This document shows positions 23,754 through 33,356 of a DNA stretch of 64,000 nucleotides, one piece after another. The stretch spans positions 1-64,000 of the forward strand of contig DATBMH010000069.1 in the NCBI GenBank assembly GCA_036554945.1. The letters are read 5' to 3'. The notes under the pieces are model-generated. The model was not told the origin of the DNA. It did not search any database and saw nothing but the letters and a program-made list of their open reading frames with translations. A program made the position numbers and the translations under genes. Positions within the stretch are counted from its first letter, which is position 1; the number at the start of each line of letters is the position of its first letter. The stretch is from JACDAN01 sp036554945. GTDB lineage: Bacteria > Actinomycetota > Thermoleophilia > Gaiellales > Gaiellaceae.

Positions 23754-25325
23754 CTGCTCTCGGGCGGGGCCGTCGCTGCGCTCTGCGGGTTCCTGCTGTA
23801 CCGGATCGCGCCCGACGTCGTCGGCAAGCCGCTGTACGAGGACGAAGCGGTCGCAGGGCTGATCTCGGTTCGCCCGGTCGGCGAGCTGCTCGACACCGTG
23901 ATGCTCGACCGGGGAGGCGCGCCGTTGCACTTCCTCCTCGCGCACGGCGTCTTCCGCTTCGAGGCGAGCGCCGACGCGCTGCGGTGGCTGTCAGTCGTCT
24001 GCGCCGTGGCGGCCGTGCCGCTCTGCTTCGACCTCGGGCGGCGGCTGGGCGGGACGGCTGCCGGGCTCGTCACGGCCGCTGTGGCCGCCTCGTCGACCGC
24101 GCTCGCCGTCTACGGGAGCTTCGGGCGGATGTACGCCCTGTTCGTGTTCGTCGCGGCCCTGGCGGCCGACCTCTTCGTGCGGGCGGTGCAGGCGCGCAGC
24201 GCCGGCGCGATCGCCGCTGCAGCCGCGGCGGCCTGGCTCCTGCCGGCGGTGCATCCCTACGGCGCGATCCCGGCGCTCGTCGAGCTGGTGATCGCGGCCG
24301 TCCTGTGGCGCAGGCGGGCGTGGCCGTTCGGTGTCGCCGCGGTCGCGGCCCTGCCGTTCCTGCTCGCCGATCTGCGCCTCGCGGGCCGGTCCGACGTGGG
24401 GGAGGGCGGGCGCGCCCTCGCCACGCCGGCAGACGCTTGGGACGAGCTCGTCGCCGCGGTCTCCGCTTTCGGCGGCGGCGACGGGATCCTCCTGGTCGTG
24501 CTCGCGGCACTGGCGGTAGCCGGCCTCGTCGCGCTCTTCCGGAAAGAGCCGGCCGTCGCCGTGTTGGCGGTCTCGTTCTGCGCCCTGCCGCTCCTCTTCG
24601 TGGTGATCCCGGCCGGGTCGCAGCCCGACCTCTCGCCGCGGCACCTGTTCTTCGGCCTGCCGCTCTGGGCCGCGGCGATCGGCGTCGGCGCGACCTCGGT
24701 CCCTGCGCAGCTGCGGCCCGCCGCCGCCGCGGTGGTCGTCCTGCTCGCCCTTCTCGCGCCGCCGAGCGCGCTTCGCGACCCGCGGGAGCTCGGCCTCCTG
24801 CCGACCGAGACCGCTGAGCTGATACGCGCGGGCGAGGAGGACCTGCTCGTCCCGTACGCGACCCCGTTCCTCGCGGAGCTCGAGGGTGTGCACGGCGCAC
24901 TCGCCCTTCCGCAGGGGCCGGGCAAGGAGATCGTCGAGACGCTGAAGCACGCCGAGGAGCCGATCGGCGCCGTCCATGTCGCGCTTCCGCGCGAGGAGTG
25001 GGCGGTCGAGACGGTCCGAGGGCCGTTCACGCGGGATGAGGCTGTGCTCGCGGCGGCGCAGACCGTCGCAACCGCGCCGCATCCGCCCGCCCTCGACTGG
25101 TGGTACGAGCTCGTCGCGCGAGGGCTGCGCGACGCGGTCTCCCGCTACACTGCCGCGCCGTGGCAGGAGAACGAGTCAGGCTGGAAGTCGCCGAGCGCGA
25201 GTCGCGTGGCTCGGCGGAATCGCGGCGGCTGCGCAGGCAGGGGCTCATCCCCGGCGTCCTCTACGGGCGCGGGAAGACGCCCCATGCGATCTGCGTGCCC
25301 GAGCGCGAGCTTCGGCGCGTCCTGA
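23754..25325 (+). CDS. GT39-like (GT-C fold) membrane glycosyltransferase, non-canonical start
   Basis: About 523 residues if read from CTG 23754. A polytopic protein with roughly ten membrane helices and the first-loop motif LYEDEAVAGLI (GT-C catalytic acidic pair), then DRGGAPLHFLLAHGVFR and SFGRMYALFVFVAALAADL. The first ATG/GTG/TTG is at 23898, after the acidic motif, so a canonical start would remove the active site. GT39-like enzymes transfer sugars from polyprenyl carriers outside the membrane. The frame runs 166 bp into rplY; the meaningful part ends near 25160. Confidence 0.72.
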   Translation: MLSGGAVAALCGFLLYRIAPDVVGKPLYEDEAVAGLISVRPVGELLDTVMLDRGGAPLHFLLAHGVFRFEASADALRWLSVVCAVAAVPLCFDLGRRLGGTAAGLVTAAVAASSTALAVYGSFGRMYALFVFVAALAADLFVRAVQARSAGAIAAAAAAAWLLPAVHPYGAIPALVELVIAAVLWRRRAWPFGVAAVAALPFLLADLRLAGRSDVGEGGRALATPADAWDELVAAVSAFGGGDGILLVVLAALAVAGLVALFRKEPAVAVLAVSFCALPLLFVVIPAGSQPDLSPRHLFFGLPLWAAAIGVGATSVPAQLRPAAAAVVVLLALLAPPSALRDPRELGLLPTETAELIRAGEEDLLVPYATPFLAELEGVHGALALPQGPGKEIVETLKHAEEPIGAVHVALPREEWAVETVRGPFTRDEAVLAAAQTVATAPHPPALDWWYELVARGLRDAVSRYTAAPWQENESGWKSPSASRVARRNRGGCAGRGSSPASSTGAGRRPMRSACPSASFGAS

Positions 25326-25876
25326 CCGGCCCGTCGGGCCTGCACGCGATCCTCGACGTCGTGCTCGAGGGCCAGAAGACGACGCACGCGTCGATCCTCA
25401 AGGACTACCAGCAGGACGTGATCACGGGCCGCATCGCTCACATCGACCTCCAGGAGGTCCGCCTCGACCAGCCGATCCACGCGCAGGTCGTGATCGAGCT
25501 CGTCGGCGAGTCCCAGGGGACGAAGGAGGGCGGCGTGCTCTCGCAGGTCACCCGCGAGATCAACGTCGAGGCGCTGCCGCTCGAGATCCCCGACCGGATC
25601 GAGGTCGACGTGACGGCGATGAACATCGGCGACACGCTCCGCCTCGCCGACGTCGCCAAGCAGGACGGCGTGACGTTCCTCGACGATCCCGAGGAGACCG
25701 TCCTCGCCACGGTGACCGTGCCGACGCAGATCGTCGAGCCCGAGCCCGAGGAAGAGGAGCTCGAGGAGGGCGAGGAGCTCGCCGAGGGCGAGGAAGCGCC
25801 CGAGGGCGCTGCCGAGGGCGAGGAGCCGGCCGAGGGCGAGGGCGAGGCTCCGCCCGAAGAATCCGCCGAGGGCTAG
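25160..25876 (+). CDS. rplY: 50S ribosomal protein L25/CTC
   Basis: 238 residues from GTG 25160, TACACT eight bases upstream (leaderless pattern). L25 domain: RVRLEVAERESRGSAESRRL, RRQGLIPGVLYGRGKTP, then the CTC-type TL5 domain with HIDLQEVRLDQPIHAQVVI and DVTAMNIGDTLRLADV. The last 45 residues are a highly acidic Glu/Gly/Ala tail, longer than in typical CTC proteins. It binds 5S rRNA. It is directly followed by pth, the usual L25-pth order. Confidence 0.94.
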   Translation: MAGERVRLEVAERESRGSAESRRLRRQGLIPGVLYGRGKTPHAICVPERELRRVLTGPSGLHAILDVVLEGQKTTHASILKDYQQDVITGRIAHIDLQEVRLDQPIHAQVVIELVGESQGTKEGGVLSQVTREINVEALPLEIPDRIEVDVTAMNIGDTLRLADVAKQDGVTFLDDPEETVLATVTVPTQIVEPEPEEEELEEGEELAEGEEAPEGAAEGEEPAEGEGEAPPEESAEG

Positions 25877-26470
25877 ATGCGTCTGCTTCGTCGGGGCGAG
25901 CGCGCCTCGACGCTCGACCTCCTCGTCGCCGGCCTCGGGAACCCGGGGCGCGAGTACGCACGCACGCGGCACAACGTCGGCTGGCTCGTCCTCGACGAGC
26001 TGGCGCGCCGGCGGGACGCCTCGTTCCGCGGGAAGTTCTCCGGCCAGCTCTCGGAGCTGCGCCTCGAGGAGCTGAAGCTCGCGCTGCTGAAGCCGGAGAC
26101 GTACATGAACGAGTCGGGCCGGTCGATCGGCGCCGCCCGCAAGTTCTTCAAGGTCGATCCCGCCGACCTGCTCGTCGTCCACGACGACGTCGATCTCGAG
26201 CCGGGTCGCCTGCAAGCGAGGCTGGGCGGCGGGCTTGCCGGTCACAACGGGCTGCGGTCGATCGCACAGGCGCTCGGGACCAACGACTTCCTCCGCCTGC
26301 GCATCGGCGTCGGGCGGCCCGGGCGCGGTGACCGGCGCAGCGTCGCCGACTACGTCCTCGACGACTTCGAGCCGGAGATCGATGTCGAGGAGCTGATCGG
26401 GCGATCGGCGGATGCGGTCGAGACGATGGCCCTGGACGGCCTCGAGGAGGCGCAGCGCCGGTACAACTAG
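25877..26470 (+). CDS. pth: Peptidyl-tRNA hydrolase
   Basis: 197 residues; the ATG abuts the rplY stop. It rescues tRNAs from peptidyl-tRNA released by stalled ribosomes. Motifs: LVAGLGNPGREYARTRHNVG with the catalytic His, LLKPETYMNESGRSI, LLVVHDDVDLEPGRLQ with the catalytic Asp, GGGLAGHNGLRSIAQAL and LRIGVGRPG. A 16-residue basic leader precedes the conserved start, so an internal start at about residue 17 is possible but lacks a start codon. Confidence 0.95.
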   Translation: MRLLRRGERASTLDLLVAGLGNPGREYARTRHNVGWLVLDELARRRDASFRGKFSGQLSELRLEELKLALLKPETYMNESGRSIGAARKFFKVDPADLLVVHDDVDLEPGRLQARLGGGLAGHNGLRSIAQALGTNDFLRLRIGVGRPGRGDRRSVADYVLDDFEPEIDVEELIGRSADAVETMALDGLEEAQRRYN

Positions 26471-26473
26471 GGC

Positions 26474-28459
26474 GTGGGCGACCGCGTCTTTGTCTCAGTT
26501 GGTGACGGCGCGGGCCCGCGCCGGCGGGGGCTGGGCGACACGCCGAGCCCGCGCAAGGGACGCACCTGGTGGGAGGTCATGCACCCCGAGGGGTCGCAGG
26601 GAACCTGGCGCGACCTGCCCGAGCTCCTCGGCGACTCGCTCAGGCTGGTCTGGGAGTCCGGACGGAACATCTTCCTCTTCACGGCGGTGCTCCAGGTGCT
26701 GTCCGCCGTCGGCGTCGCCGTCCAGCTGTTCGTCGCCAAAGAGGTGTTCGACGCCGTGCTCGGCGCGGGCGGCGAGCTCGAGTTCGGCGACCTGGCGCCG
26801 TGGCTCGTCGCACTGGTGGCGATGACCGTCGCCCTCGACCTGGCCCAGGCGCTCCAGTCGGAGCAGAGCCGCGTCCTCGGCGAGCTCGTCGGCCGACGGG
26901 CGATCGACCGGGTCATCGACGTCTCGACCCGGATCGACCTGCTCGCGTTCGAGTCCCCGGACTTCTACGACCGGCTTCAGCGCGCGCGGGCGCAGGGGCA
27001 GTTCCGTGCGATGCAGACGGTCAACGGCCTGCTCGGGATCGTCGGGGCGCTCGTCGGATCGGTCGGCCTCGTCCTCGCCCTCGCGGCGCTGCAGCCCCTG
27101 CTCCTGCCGTTCGTCCTCATCGGCTACGTCCCGCTGTGGATCGTGGCGTCCCTGAACACGCGTGACCTGTACCACTTCAGCCGCGGGATGACGCCGGGCG
27201 ACCGGCAGCGGAACTACCTCCAGAACGTGCTCATGGGGCGGAACGCGGCGAAGGAGGTACGGGCGTTCAACCTCGCGAGCTTCCTGCGGCAGCGGTACGA
27301 CCGGCTGTACGACGAGCGGATCGACGAGCTTCGGAAGCTGGCGCGGCGGCGCACGGGCCGGTCGCTGCTCGGCTCGCTCACCTCGTCCGGAGTGACCGTC
27401 GCGACGATCGGGATGCTCTCGTGGCTCTACGTCAGCGACCGGATGAGCCTTGCGGCCGCCGGCGCGTCGATCTTCGGTCTCTACCAGCTCGCGAACCGGC
27501 TGCAGGCGCTGCACTTCAGCGCGACGTCGCTCTACGAGGCGACGCTCTTCATCCGGGACTACTCGTCGTTCCTGACGCTCGAGCCGGCGGTCGAGGCTGC
27601 GGAGGGCACGCTGTCGGCGCCCGCGAGCTTCGAGCGGCTGGTGGTCGACGACGTGACCTTCACGTACCCGGAGTCGGACCGGCCCGCGGTGGACAGGGTC
27701 TCGCTGGAGATCCGGCGGGGCGAGGTTGTCGCGCTCGTCGGCGAGAACGGGTCGGGCAAGACGACGCTCGCGAAGATGCTCGCCGGCCTCTACCGGCCCG
27801 AGACGGGCTCGATCCGTTGGGACGACCTCGACGTCTCGCAGGTCGACCCGGACGAGCTGCGGCGCGCGGTCGCCGTGATCTTCCAGGACTTCGAGCGGTA
27901 TCTCCTGCCGGCGCGGGAGAATGTCGGGCTCGGGCGCAAGGAGCGAATCGACGAGCTGGAGTCGATCATCGCGGCGGCGACCCGCGCGGATGCGCACGAG
28001 TTCCTGGCCGGGCTGCCCGAGGGGTACGAGACGATGCTCGGGCGGGAGTTCTCGGGCGGCTTCGACCTCTCGATCGGGCAGTGGCAGCGGGTCGCACTCG
28101 CCCGCGCGTTCTTCCGCGACGCGCCGTTCGTGATCCTGGACGAGCCGACGGCGTCGCTGGACGCGCGGGCCGAGAGCAATCTCTTCGAGCGGATGCGCGA
28201 GCTCCTGTACGGGCGCTCGGTGGTGCTGATCTCGCACCGCTTCTCGAGCGTGCGGTCCGCCGACCGGATCTACGTCATGCACGAGGGGCGCGTCGTCGAG
28301 GAGGGATCGCACGACGAGCTGATGGAGACCGACGGGCTCTACGCGGAGCTGTTCACGCTGCAGGCGCGGATGTACGTCGAGCAGCCCGGGCGGGACGTGG
28401 CGCCTGAGGAGCCGCCGGACGACGAGCCCGTCGAGCGGGTCTTCTTCGGCACGCCCTGA
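26474..28459 (+). CDS. ABC exporter, fused membrane and ATPase domains
   Basis: 661 residues from GTG 26474. Six membrane helices at about 60-385, nucleotide-binding domain at about 390-620: Walker A GENGSGKTTLAK, a Q-loop in VIFQDFERYLLPARENV, Walker B FVILDEPTASLDAR and H-loop SHRFSSVR. The signature motif is LSIGQ in place of LSGGQ. It is a half-transporter expected to dimerise; the substrate (lipid, peptide or drug) is not deducible. No partner ABC gene is adjacent. Confidence 0.92.
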   Translation: MGDRVFVSVGDGAGPRRRGLGDTPSPRKGRTWWEVMHPEGSQGTWRDLPELLGDSLRLVWESGRNIFLFTAVLQVLSAVGVAVQLFVAKEVFDAVLGAGGELEFGDLAPWLVALVAMTVALDLAQALQSEQSRVLGELVGRRAIDRVIDVSTRIDLLAFESPDFYDRLQRARAQGQFRAMQTVNGLLGIVGALVGSVGLVLALAALQPLLLPFVLIGYVPLWIVASLNTRDLYHFSRGMTPGDRQRNYLQNVLMGRNAAKEVRAFNLASFLRQRYDRLYDERIDELRKLARRRTGRSLLGSLTSSGVTVATIGMLSWLYVSDRMSLAAAGASIFGLYQLANRLQALHFSATSLYEATLFIRDYSSFLTLEPAVEAAEGTLSAPASFERLVVDDVTFTYPESDRPAVDRVSLEIRRGEVVALVGENGSGKTTLAKMLAGLYRPETGSIRWDDLDVSQVDPDELRRAVAVIFQDFERYLLPARENVGLGRKERIDELESIIAAATRADAHEFLAGLPEGYETMLGREFSGGFDLSIGQWQRVALARAFFRDAPFVILDEPTASLDARAESNLFERMRELLYGRSVVLISHRFSSVRSADRIYVMHEGRVVEEGSHDELMETDGLYAELFTLQARMYVEQPGRDVAPEEPPDDEPVERVFFGTP

Positions 28460-28505
28460 CCCACTCTCGGCACGGGCTCGTCACGCTTCGGCGCGGAGTT
28501 CGCGG

Positions 28506-29039
28506 CTAGCCTCGCCCCGTCTCCCCTTTGGGTGGGCGGGGGATAGGGATGGGTCCGACCCCGCGCTCCAGCCGAAGCGCGTACCGCAGCTCGAGCGGGT
28601 GCGGCGGGAACTGCGAGCGGCTTCGCCCGCCGTCGTCGCGCCACCCGCGAGCCTCGTAGAAGCGCCGGGCCCGCGCGTTCCTCTCGAGCACCCAGAGCTG
28701 CGCGAGGTCGCCTTCGCGGCGCAGCAGCTCGACCGCCTCGTCGTGGAGCGCGCCGCCCGTGCCGCGGCCCCACTCCGCCGGGAGCACGAAGAGGTTCCGC
28801 AGCCACCCGGGCGAGAGGGTCGCGAACCCGACGGCCGCGCCGTCCCGCTCGGCGACCAGCGCGTCGACGTCCCCGTCACGCAGCGACGACGACCAATGCG
28901 CCCGCATCTCCTCCTCGGGGAAGCGATAGCGCTCGGGCGGAAAGACCTCGACGTAGGCGGTCATCGCGCTCTCGCGGTGGATCGCGAACAGCGCCTCCAC
29001 GTCGTCCGGCCGGCCGGCCCTGATCCGGAGGTCGCCCAT
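28506..29039 (-). CDS. GNAT-family N-acetyltransferase
   Basis: 177 residues from ATG 29039; another ATG at 29048 adds MRA. GNAT fold: LRIRAGRPDDVEALFAIHRE, ALVAERDGAAVGFATLSPG, LRNLFVLPAEWGRGTGGALH (acetyl-CoA pyrophosphate loop in variant form), LWVLERNARARRFYEARGW. It transfers acetyl from acetyl-CoA to an unknown amine. It is divergent from mfd and convergent with the ABC exporter. Confidence 0.88.
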   Translation of the reverse strand: MGDLRIRAGRPDDVEALFAIHRESAMTAYVEVFPPERYRFPEEEMRAHWSSSLRDGDVDALVAERDGAAVGFATLSPGWLRNLFVLPAEWGRGTGGALHDEAVELLRREGDLAQLWVLERNARARRFYEARGWRDDGGRSRSQFPPHPLELRYALRLERGVGPIPIPRPPKGETGRG

Positions 29040-29101
29040 TGCCCGCATTGTCGCCGCGCGTACGATGGACACCCCGGAACCTGACCGTTCCGGCGTTCGT
29101 C

Positions 29102-32100
29102 GTGGACCGTCCGGTGCTACACGTCGTCGCGCAGGAGCTCGCCGACAGCGAGCGCCTCGTGGCGTTCGCCGACGAGCTGGTCGAGACCCACAAGGGCCTG
29201 GCCGTCGAGGCGTCCGACCGCCAGGGGCCGCGTGCGCGCGTCTCGGAGCCGGCGCTACCGCTGCTCCTCGCCGCCCTGCACCTTCGGCTCGAGCGGGGGC
29301 TCGTCGTGGTCCTCCCGGAGGACTCAGACGCGCGCGATGCGGCCGAGGCGGCCGCCTGGTTCCTCGGGGACGAGCGTGTCGCGCTGCTGCCGAGCCGCGG
29401 CGTGCGCTGGGGGTCGGGCCTCGAGCCCGCGCCGCACCTCGTGGGCGAGCGGGCGCGGGCGCTGGCCGTCTTTGCCGCCGGCGGGCTCGTCGCGGCCTCC
29501 GCCGCGGCGATCGCGGAGGGCCTGCCGCCGCCGGACGACCGTCCGGCACCGATCCGCCTCCCCGACGACGCGGACGAGGAGCTGGTCGAGAACCTTGCGC
29601 TGATCGGCTACGAGCGGGTCGAGCGGGCGGAGGAGCGCGGCCAGTTCGCCGTCCGCGGCGGGATCGTCGACGTCTTCCCGACGACCGGCCGCGAGCCGCT
29701 CCGGATCGAGCTCTTCGGCGACGAGGTCGAGTCGATCCGGGCGTACTCGCCGTTCACCCAGCGAACGCTGCACCCGGTCGAGGAAGCGGTGATCTACCCC
29801 GCGGTCGAGCGGCGGGCCGACCTTACGGAGCCGACGCTTCCGGACGACGAAGAGGCGTCCGCCGTTCCCGACGACCTCGTGCCGCCACTGAGCCGGCCGC
29901 CCGACCTCGTGTGGCAGCCGGACGCGGTGCGGGAGGTCTGGGCTGAGGAGGAGCTGCCTCCGCAGCCGCTCGACGGCGCCGCCGAGCTCGATCCGTTCCC
30001 GACCGGCCAGCCGATCTCGTTCGAGGCGCAGCGGCCCGCGATCGCGGCACGCGGGCTCGCGGAGGCCGAGCAGGAGCTGGCGTCGCTCGTCCGCGGCGGC
30101 CTCCGCACGATCGTCGCGTTCGCGCACCGCGGTGAGGCGCTGCGAAACCAGAACATGCTCCGCCGCGTCGATGCGCGCCTGCTCGAGCCGGGCGACGAGC
30201 TGCCCGGCGAGTCGGAGCTCCTCTACGCCGTCTCGCCGGCGCGCCGCGGCTTCGTCTGGCGGGACCTCGGCCTCGCGCTTCTGCCGGATACCCAGGTCTT
30301 CCGGCGCAAGCCGCGCCGCGCGGAGCACCGCGTCGGCCGCGCGCTGCAGTCGTTCGCCGACCTCCGCACCGGGGATCACGTCGTCCACGAGGACCACGGC
30401 GTCGGGAAGCTGCTCGGGTTCGAGACCAAGGAGGTCGCCGGGGTCACACGCGACTACCTGCTGCTCGCCTTCCGCGGCGACGACCGCCTCTACGTCCCGC
30501 ACGAGCAGCTCGGCAAGGTCTCGCGGTACATCGGCGCCAACGGCGGCGCGCCGGCGCTGTCGAAGCTGGGCGGCAAGGCGTGGCAGCTGCTCAAGAGCCG
30601 CGCCCGCGAAGGGATCCGCGAGCTGGCGGGCGAGCTTCTCCGGCTGTACGCCCAGCGCCAGCAGGCGCCCGGCGTCGCGTACGACCTCGACCACGAGTAC
30701 CTCGACCAGCTCGAGGCGAGCTTCCCCTACCAGGAGACCGACGACCAGCGCGCGGCGATCGAGTCGGTCAAGGAGGACCTCGAGGAGCCGAAGCCGATGG
30801 ACCGGCTCGTCTGCGGCGACGTCGGGTTCGGGAAGACCGAGGTCGCCCTGCGTGCAGCCTTCGCCGTCGCGCTCAACGGGAGGCAGACGCTGATGCTCGT
30901 CCCGACCACCGTGCTCGCCCAGCAGCACTGGAACACCTTCCGCGAGCGCTACCGCGACTTCCCGCTCACCGTCGAGATGGTCTCGCGCTTCCGCAGCCCG
31001 AAGGACACGAAGCAGGTGCTCGCCGACTTCGCCGCCGGGAAGGTCGACGTGCTGATCGGCACCCACCGCGTGCTCTCCAGAGACGTGATCCCGAAGGACC
31101 TGGGGCTCGTGATCGTGGACGAGGAGCAGCGGTTCGGCGTCGCGCAGAAGGAGCTCCTGCGGCAGCTCCGCCTCGAGGTCGACGTCCTCGCGCTCACCGC
31201 GACCCCGATCCCGCGCACCCTGCACATGTCGCTTTCGGGCCTCCGCGACATCTCGATCATCGAGACGCCGCCCGAGGGGCGCAGACCGATCCGGACCCAC
31301 GTCGGCGAGTTCGACGAGGACCTCGTCAAGCAGTCCCTCGAGCGCGAGGTTGCGCGCGAGGGCCAGGCGTTCTTCCTCCACAACCGCGTGGAGACGATCG
31401 AGGAGCGGGCCGCGTGGCTCGGCGCGCTCGTCCCGGACCTGCGCATCACGGTCGCGCACGGCCAGATGCGCGAGAAGGAGCTGGAGGACAAGATGCTCTC
31501 GTTCCTGCGCGGCGACGCGGACGTCCTGGTCTCGACCACGATCATCGAGTCCGGGCTCGACATCCCCCAGGCGAATACGCTGATCGTCGAGCGGGCGGAC
31601 GCGCTCGGCCTCGCCCAGCTGTACCAGATCCGCGGGCGGGTCGGCCGCTCCGACCAGCTCGCCCACGCGTACCTCTTCTATCCCGACGCCTCGGAGCTGA
31701 CCCCCGAGGCGCGCGCCCGGCTCGCGACCCTCGCCGACCACACCGAGCTCGGTGCCGGCTTCGCGATTGCCATGCGCGACCTCGAGATCCGCGGTGCCGG
31801 CGACCTCCTCGGCGCCGAGCAGTCCGGCCACGTCGCGGCGCTCGGCTTCGAGCTCTACGTCGAGCTGCTCGGCGAGGCGGTCGCGGAGCTCTCCGGCGAG
31901 CGGCGCCCGACGGCGCGGCCCGTGCGCGTCGACGCCCGCGTCGACGCCTACGTCCCGAAGACGTACGTGGACTCGGAGGCGATGCGGATCGACCTGCACC
32001 GACGGCTCGCCCTGGCGGAGACCGAGGACGAGCTACGCGAGCTCGAGGCGGCGACGATCGACCGTTTCGGGCCCCTGCCGGACCCCGTCGAGAACCTGTT

Positions 32101-32341
32101 CTCCATCCAGGAGGTCCGGATCAAGGTCGCGCGGCTCGGTGCCGACTACCTGGTCTTCCGAGGGGGCCGCGCGACCGTCGGGCCTCTCGTCCTCGGCTCC
32201 GGCGAGCTCCGTGAGCTCCGCAACCGAGTGGATACCGCGATCTACACGACAGCAAAAAGTGAAGTCTCGTTAAGAGACGATGTTTTTGCCGGGGCAGTGC
32301 GTTTAGTCGATGCTATCCTCGAAACGCGTCGCGCGGCATAA
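29102..32341 (+). CDS. mfd: Transcription-repair coupling factor Mfd
   Basis: 1079 residues from GTG 29102; a TTG at 29039 would run into the GNAT promoter region. Removes RNA polymerase stalled at lesions and recruits UvrA. N-terminal UvrB-like domains include GQFAVRGGIVDVFPTTG; the CarD-like polymerase-interaction domain starts near residue 420 (GDHVVHEDHGVGKLLGFETK). Translocase motifs follow: Walker A GDVGFGKTEVALRAAF near 573, DEEQRFGV, TATPIPRTLHMSLSGLRD, HGQMREKELE, IIESGLDIPQANTLI, and a C-terminal D7 domain. Confidence 0.95.
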   Translation: MDRPVLHVVAQELADSERLVAFADELVETHKGLAVEASDRQGPRARVSEPALPLLLAALHLRLERGLVVVLPEDSDARDAAEAAAWFLGDERVALLPSRGVRWGSGLEPAPHLVGERARALAVFAAGGLVAASAAAIAEGLPPPDDRPAPIRLPDDADEELVENLALIGYERVERAEERGQFAVRGGIVDVFPTTGREPLRIELFGDEVESIRAYSPFTQRTLHPVEEAVIYPAVERRADLTEPTLPDDEEASAVPDDLVPPLSRPPDLVWQPDAVREVWAEEELPPQPLDGAAELDPFPTGQPISFEAQRPAIAARGLAEAEQELASLVRGGLRTIVAFAHRGEALRNQNMLRRVDARLLEPGDELPGESELLYAVSPARRGFVWRDLGLALLPDTQVFRRKPRRAEHRVGRALQSFADLRTGDHVVHEDHGVGKLLGFETKEVAGVTRDYLLLAFRGDDRLYVPHEQLGKVSRYIGANGGAPALSKLGGKAWQLLKSRAREGIRELAGELLRLYAQRQQAPGVAYDLDHEYLDQLEASFPYQETDDQRAAIESVKEDLEEPKPMDRLVCGDVGFGKTEVALRAAFAVALNGRQTLMLVPTTVLAQQHWNTFRERYRDFPLTVEMVSRFRSPKDTKQVLADFAAGKVDVLIGTHRVLSRDVIPKDLGLVIVDEEQRFGVAQKELLRQLRLEVDVLALTATPIPRTLHMSLSGLRDISIIETPPEGRRPIRTHVGEFDEDLVKQSLEREVAREGQAFFLHNRVETIEERAAWLGALVPDLRITVAHGQMREKELEDKMLSFLRGDADVLVSTTIIESGLDIPQANTLIVERADALGLAQLYQIRGRVGRSDQLAHAYLFYPDASELTPEARARLATLADHTELGAGFAIAMRDLEIRGAGDLLGAEQSGHVAALGFELYVELLGEAVAELSGERRPTARPVRVDARVDAYVPKTYVDSEAMRIDLHRRLALAETEDELRELEAATIDRFGPLPDPVENLFSIQEVRIKVARLGADYLVFRGGRATVGPLVLGSGELRELRNRVDTAIYTTAKSEVSLRDDVFAGAVRLVDAILETRRAA

Positions 32342-32354
32342 GCGGCGCTTTTCC

Positions 32355-33356
32355 ATGAGACGGGTCTTCTCGACAGCACTCCTCGCGCTTGCCCTCGCCG
32401 TGCTCGCGGTGGCCTGTGGCAGCGACAGCGACTCCGGCGCGGTGCCGGCGAACTCGGTCGCCGTCGTCGGCGACCAGTCGATCCCGAAGTCCGAGTTCGA
32501 CGACCTGATCACGTACGCGAAGCGCAGCTACGAGGTGCAGAAGCGGCCGTTCCCGAAGGTCGGCACGCCCGAGTACGTCCAGCTCCGCGACCAGGCGATG
32601 CGCTTCCTCGTGCAGCGCACCCAGTTCGAGGTCAAGGCGGACGACCTGGACGTCAACGTCTCCGACGATGCGGTCGACAAGCGGATCGACCAGTACATCA
32701 AGGAGCGCCACCAGGGCGACAAGAAGAAGTTCGACCAGGAGCTCGAGAGCCAGGGCCTCAGCCCCGAGCAGGCGCGCGACATCATCCGCGCCAACCTCGT
32801 CCAGGAGGCGATCTTCAACAAGGTCACGACCGAAGTGAAGGTGTCGGACAGCGAGGTCAAGCAGTACTACGACAAGAACAAGGCGCAGTACGGCACGCCT
32901 GAGACGCGCTCCGTCCGCCACGTCCTCGTCAAGCAGAAGGCCGTCGCCGACCGGCTCTACAACGAGCTCAAGGCCGGCGGTGACTGGGGCAAGATCGCGA
33001 AGCAGTACTCGCAGGACCCGGCCTCGAAGAACCAGGGCGGGAAGATGACCGCGACGAAGGGCCAGCTCGTCCCCGAGTTCGAGCAGACGGCCTTCTCGAT
33101 CGGCGACAACGGCATCTCCAAGCCCGTCAAGACGCAGTACGGCTGGCACATCATCCAGGCCCTCGGCCCGGTGAAGGAGAGCAAGTCGACGCCGTACGAG
33201 CAGGTCAAGGAAGCGATCCGGCAGCAGCTCCTCCAGGAGAAGCGCAACAAGGAGATGGAGACCTGGGTCGCCGACATGCGCAAGGACCTGGAAGGCGAGA
33301 CGACGTACCAGGTCGGCTACAAGCCGAAGGGCGACGACCCAGCCGCCACTGGCTGA
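32355..33356 (+). CDS. Lipoprotein peptidyl-prolyl isomerase (PrsA/SurA-like)
   Basis: 333 residues from ATG 32355, chosen because a lipoprotein signal follows (RRVFSTALLALALAVLAVAC, Cys at 21). A chaperone-like SurA N-domain extends to about 150. The parvulin domain starts at about 170 with RSVRHVLVKQKAVADRLYNE and continues through YSQDPASKNQGGKM and PVKTQYGWHIIQALG. It helps fold exported proteins at the outer face of the membrane. An A+T-richer stretch with TATCCT at 32315 is a likely promoter. It overlaps mazG. Confidence 0.92.
   Translation: MRRVFSTALLALALAVLAVACGSDSDSGAVPANSVAVVGDQSIPKSEFDDLITYAKRSYEVQKRPFPKVGTPEYVQLRDQAMRFLVQRTQFEVKADDLDVNVSDDAVDKRIDQYIKERHQGDKKKFDQELESQGLSPEQARDIIRANLVQEAIFNKVTTEVKVSDSEVKQYYDKNKAQYGTPETRSVRHVLVKQKAVADRLYNELKAGGDWGKIAKQYSQDPASKNQGGKMTATKGQLVPEFEQTAFSIGDNGISKPVKTQYGWHIIQALGPVKESKSTPYEQVKEAIRQQLLQEKRNKEMETWVADMRKDLEGETTYQVGYKPKGDDPAATG

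Noticed and set aside
23898..25325. GT39-like gene starting at GTG 23898
   Set aside because: This would omit the first helix and the acidic loop encoded in the same open frame directly upstream, so the longer non-canonical start is preferred.
29324..31999. 891-codon minus-strand frame opposite mfd
   Set aside because: A shadow of a confidently identified Mfd; stop codons are rare at this GC content, so long antisense frames are expected.
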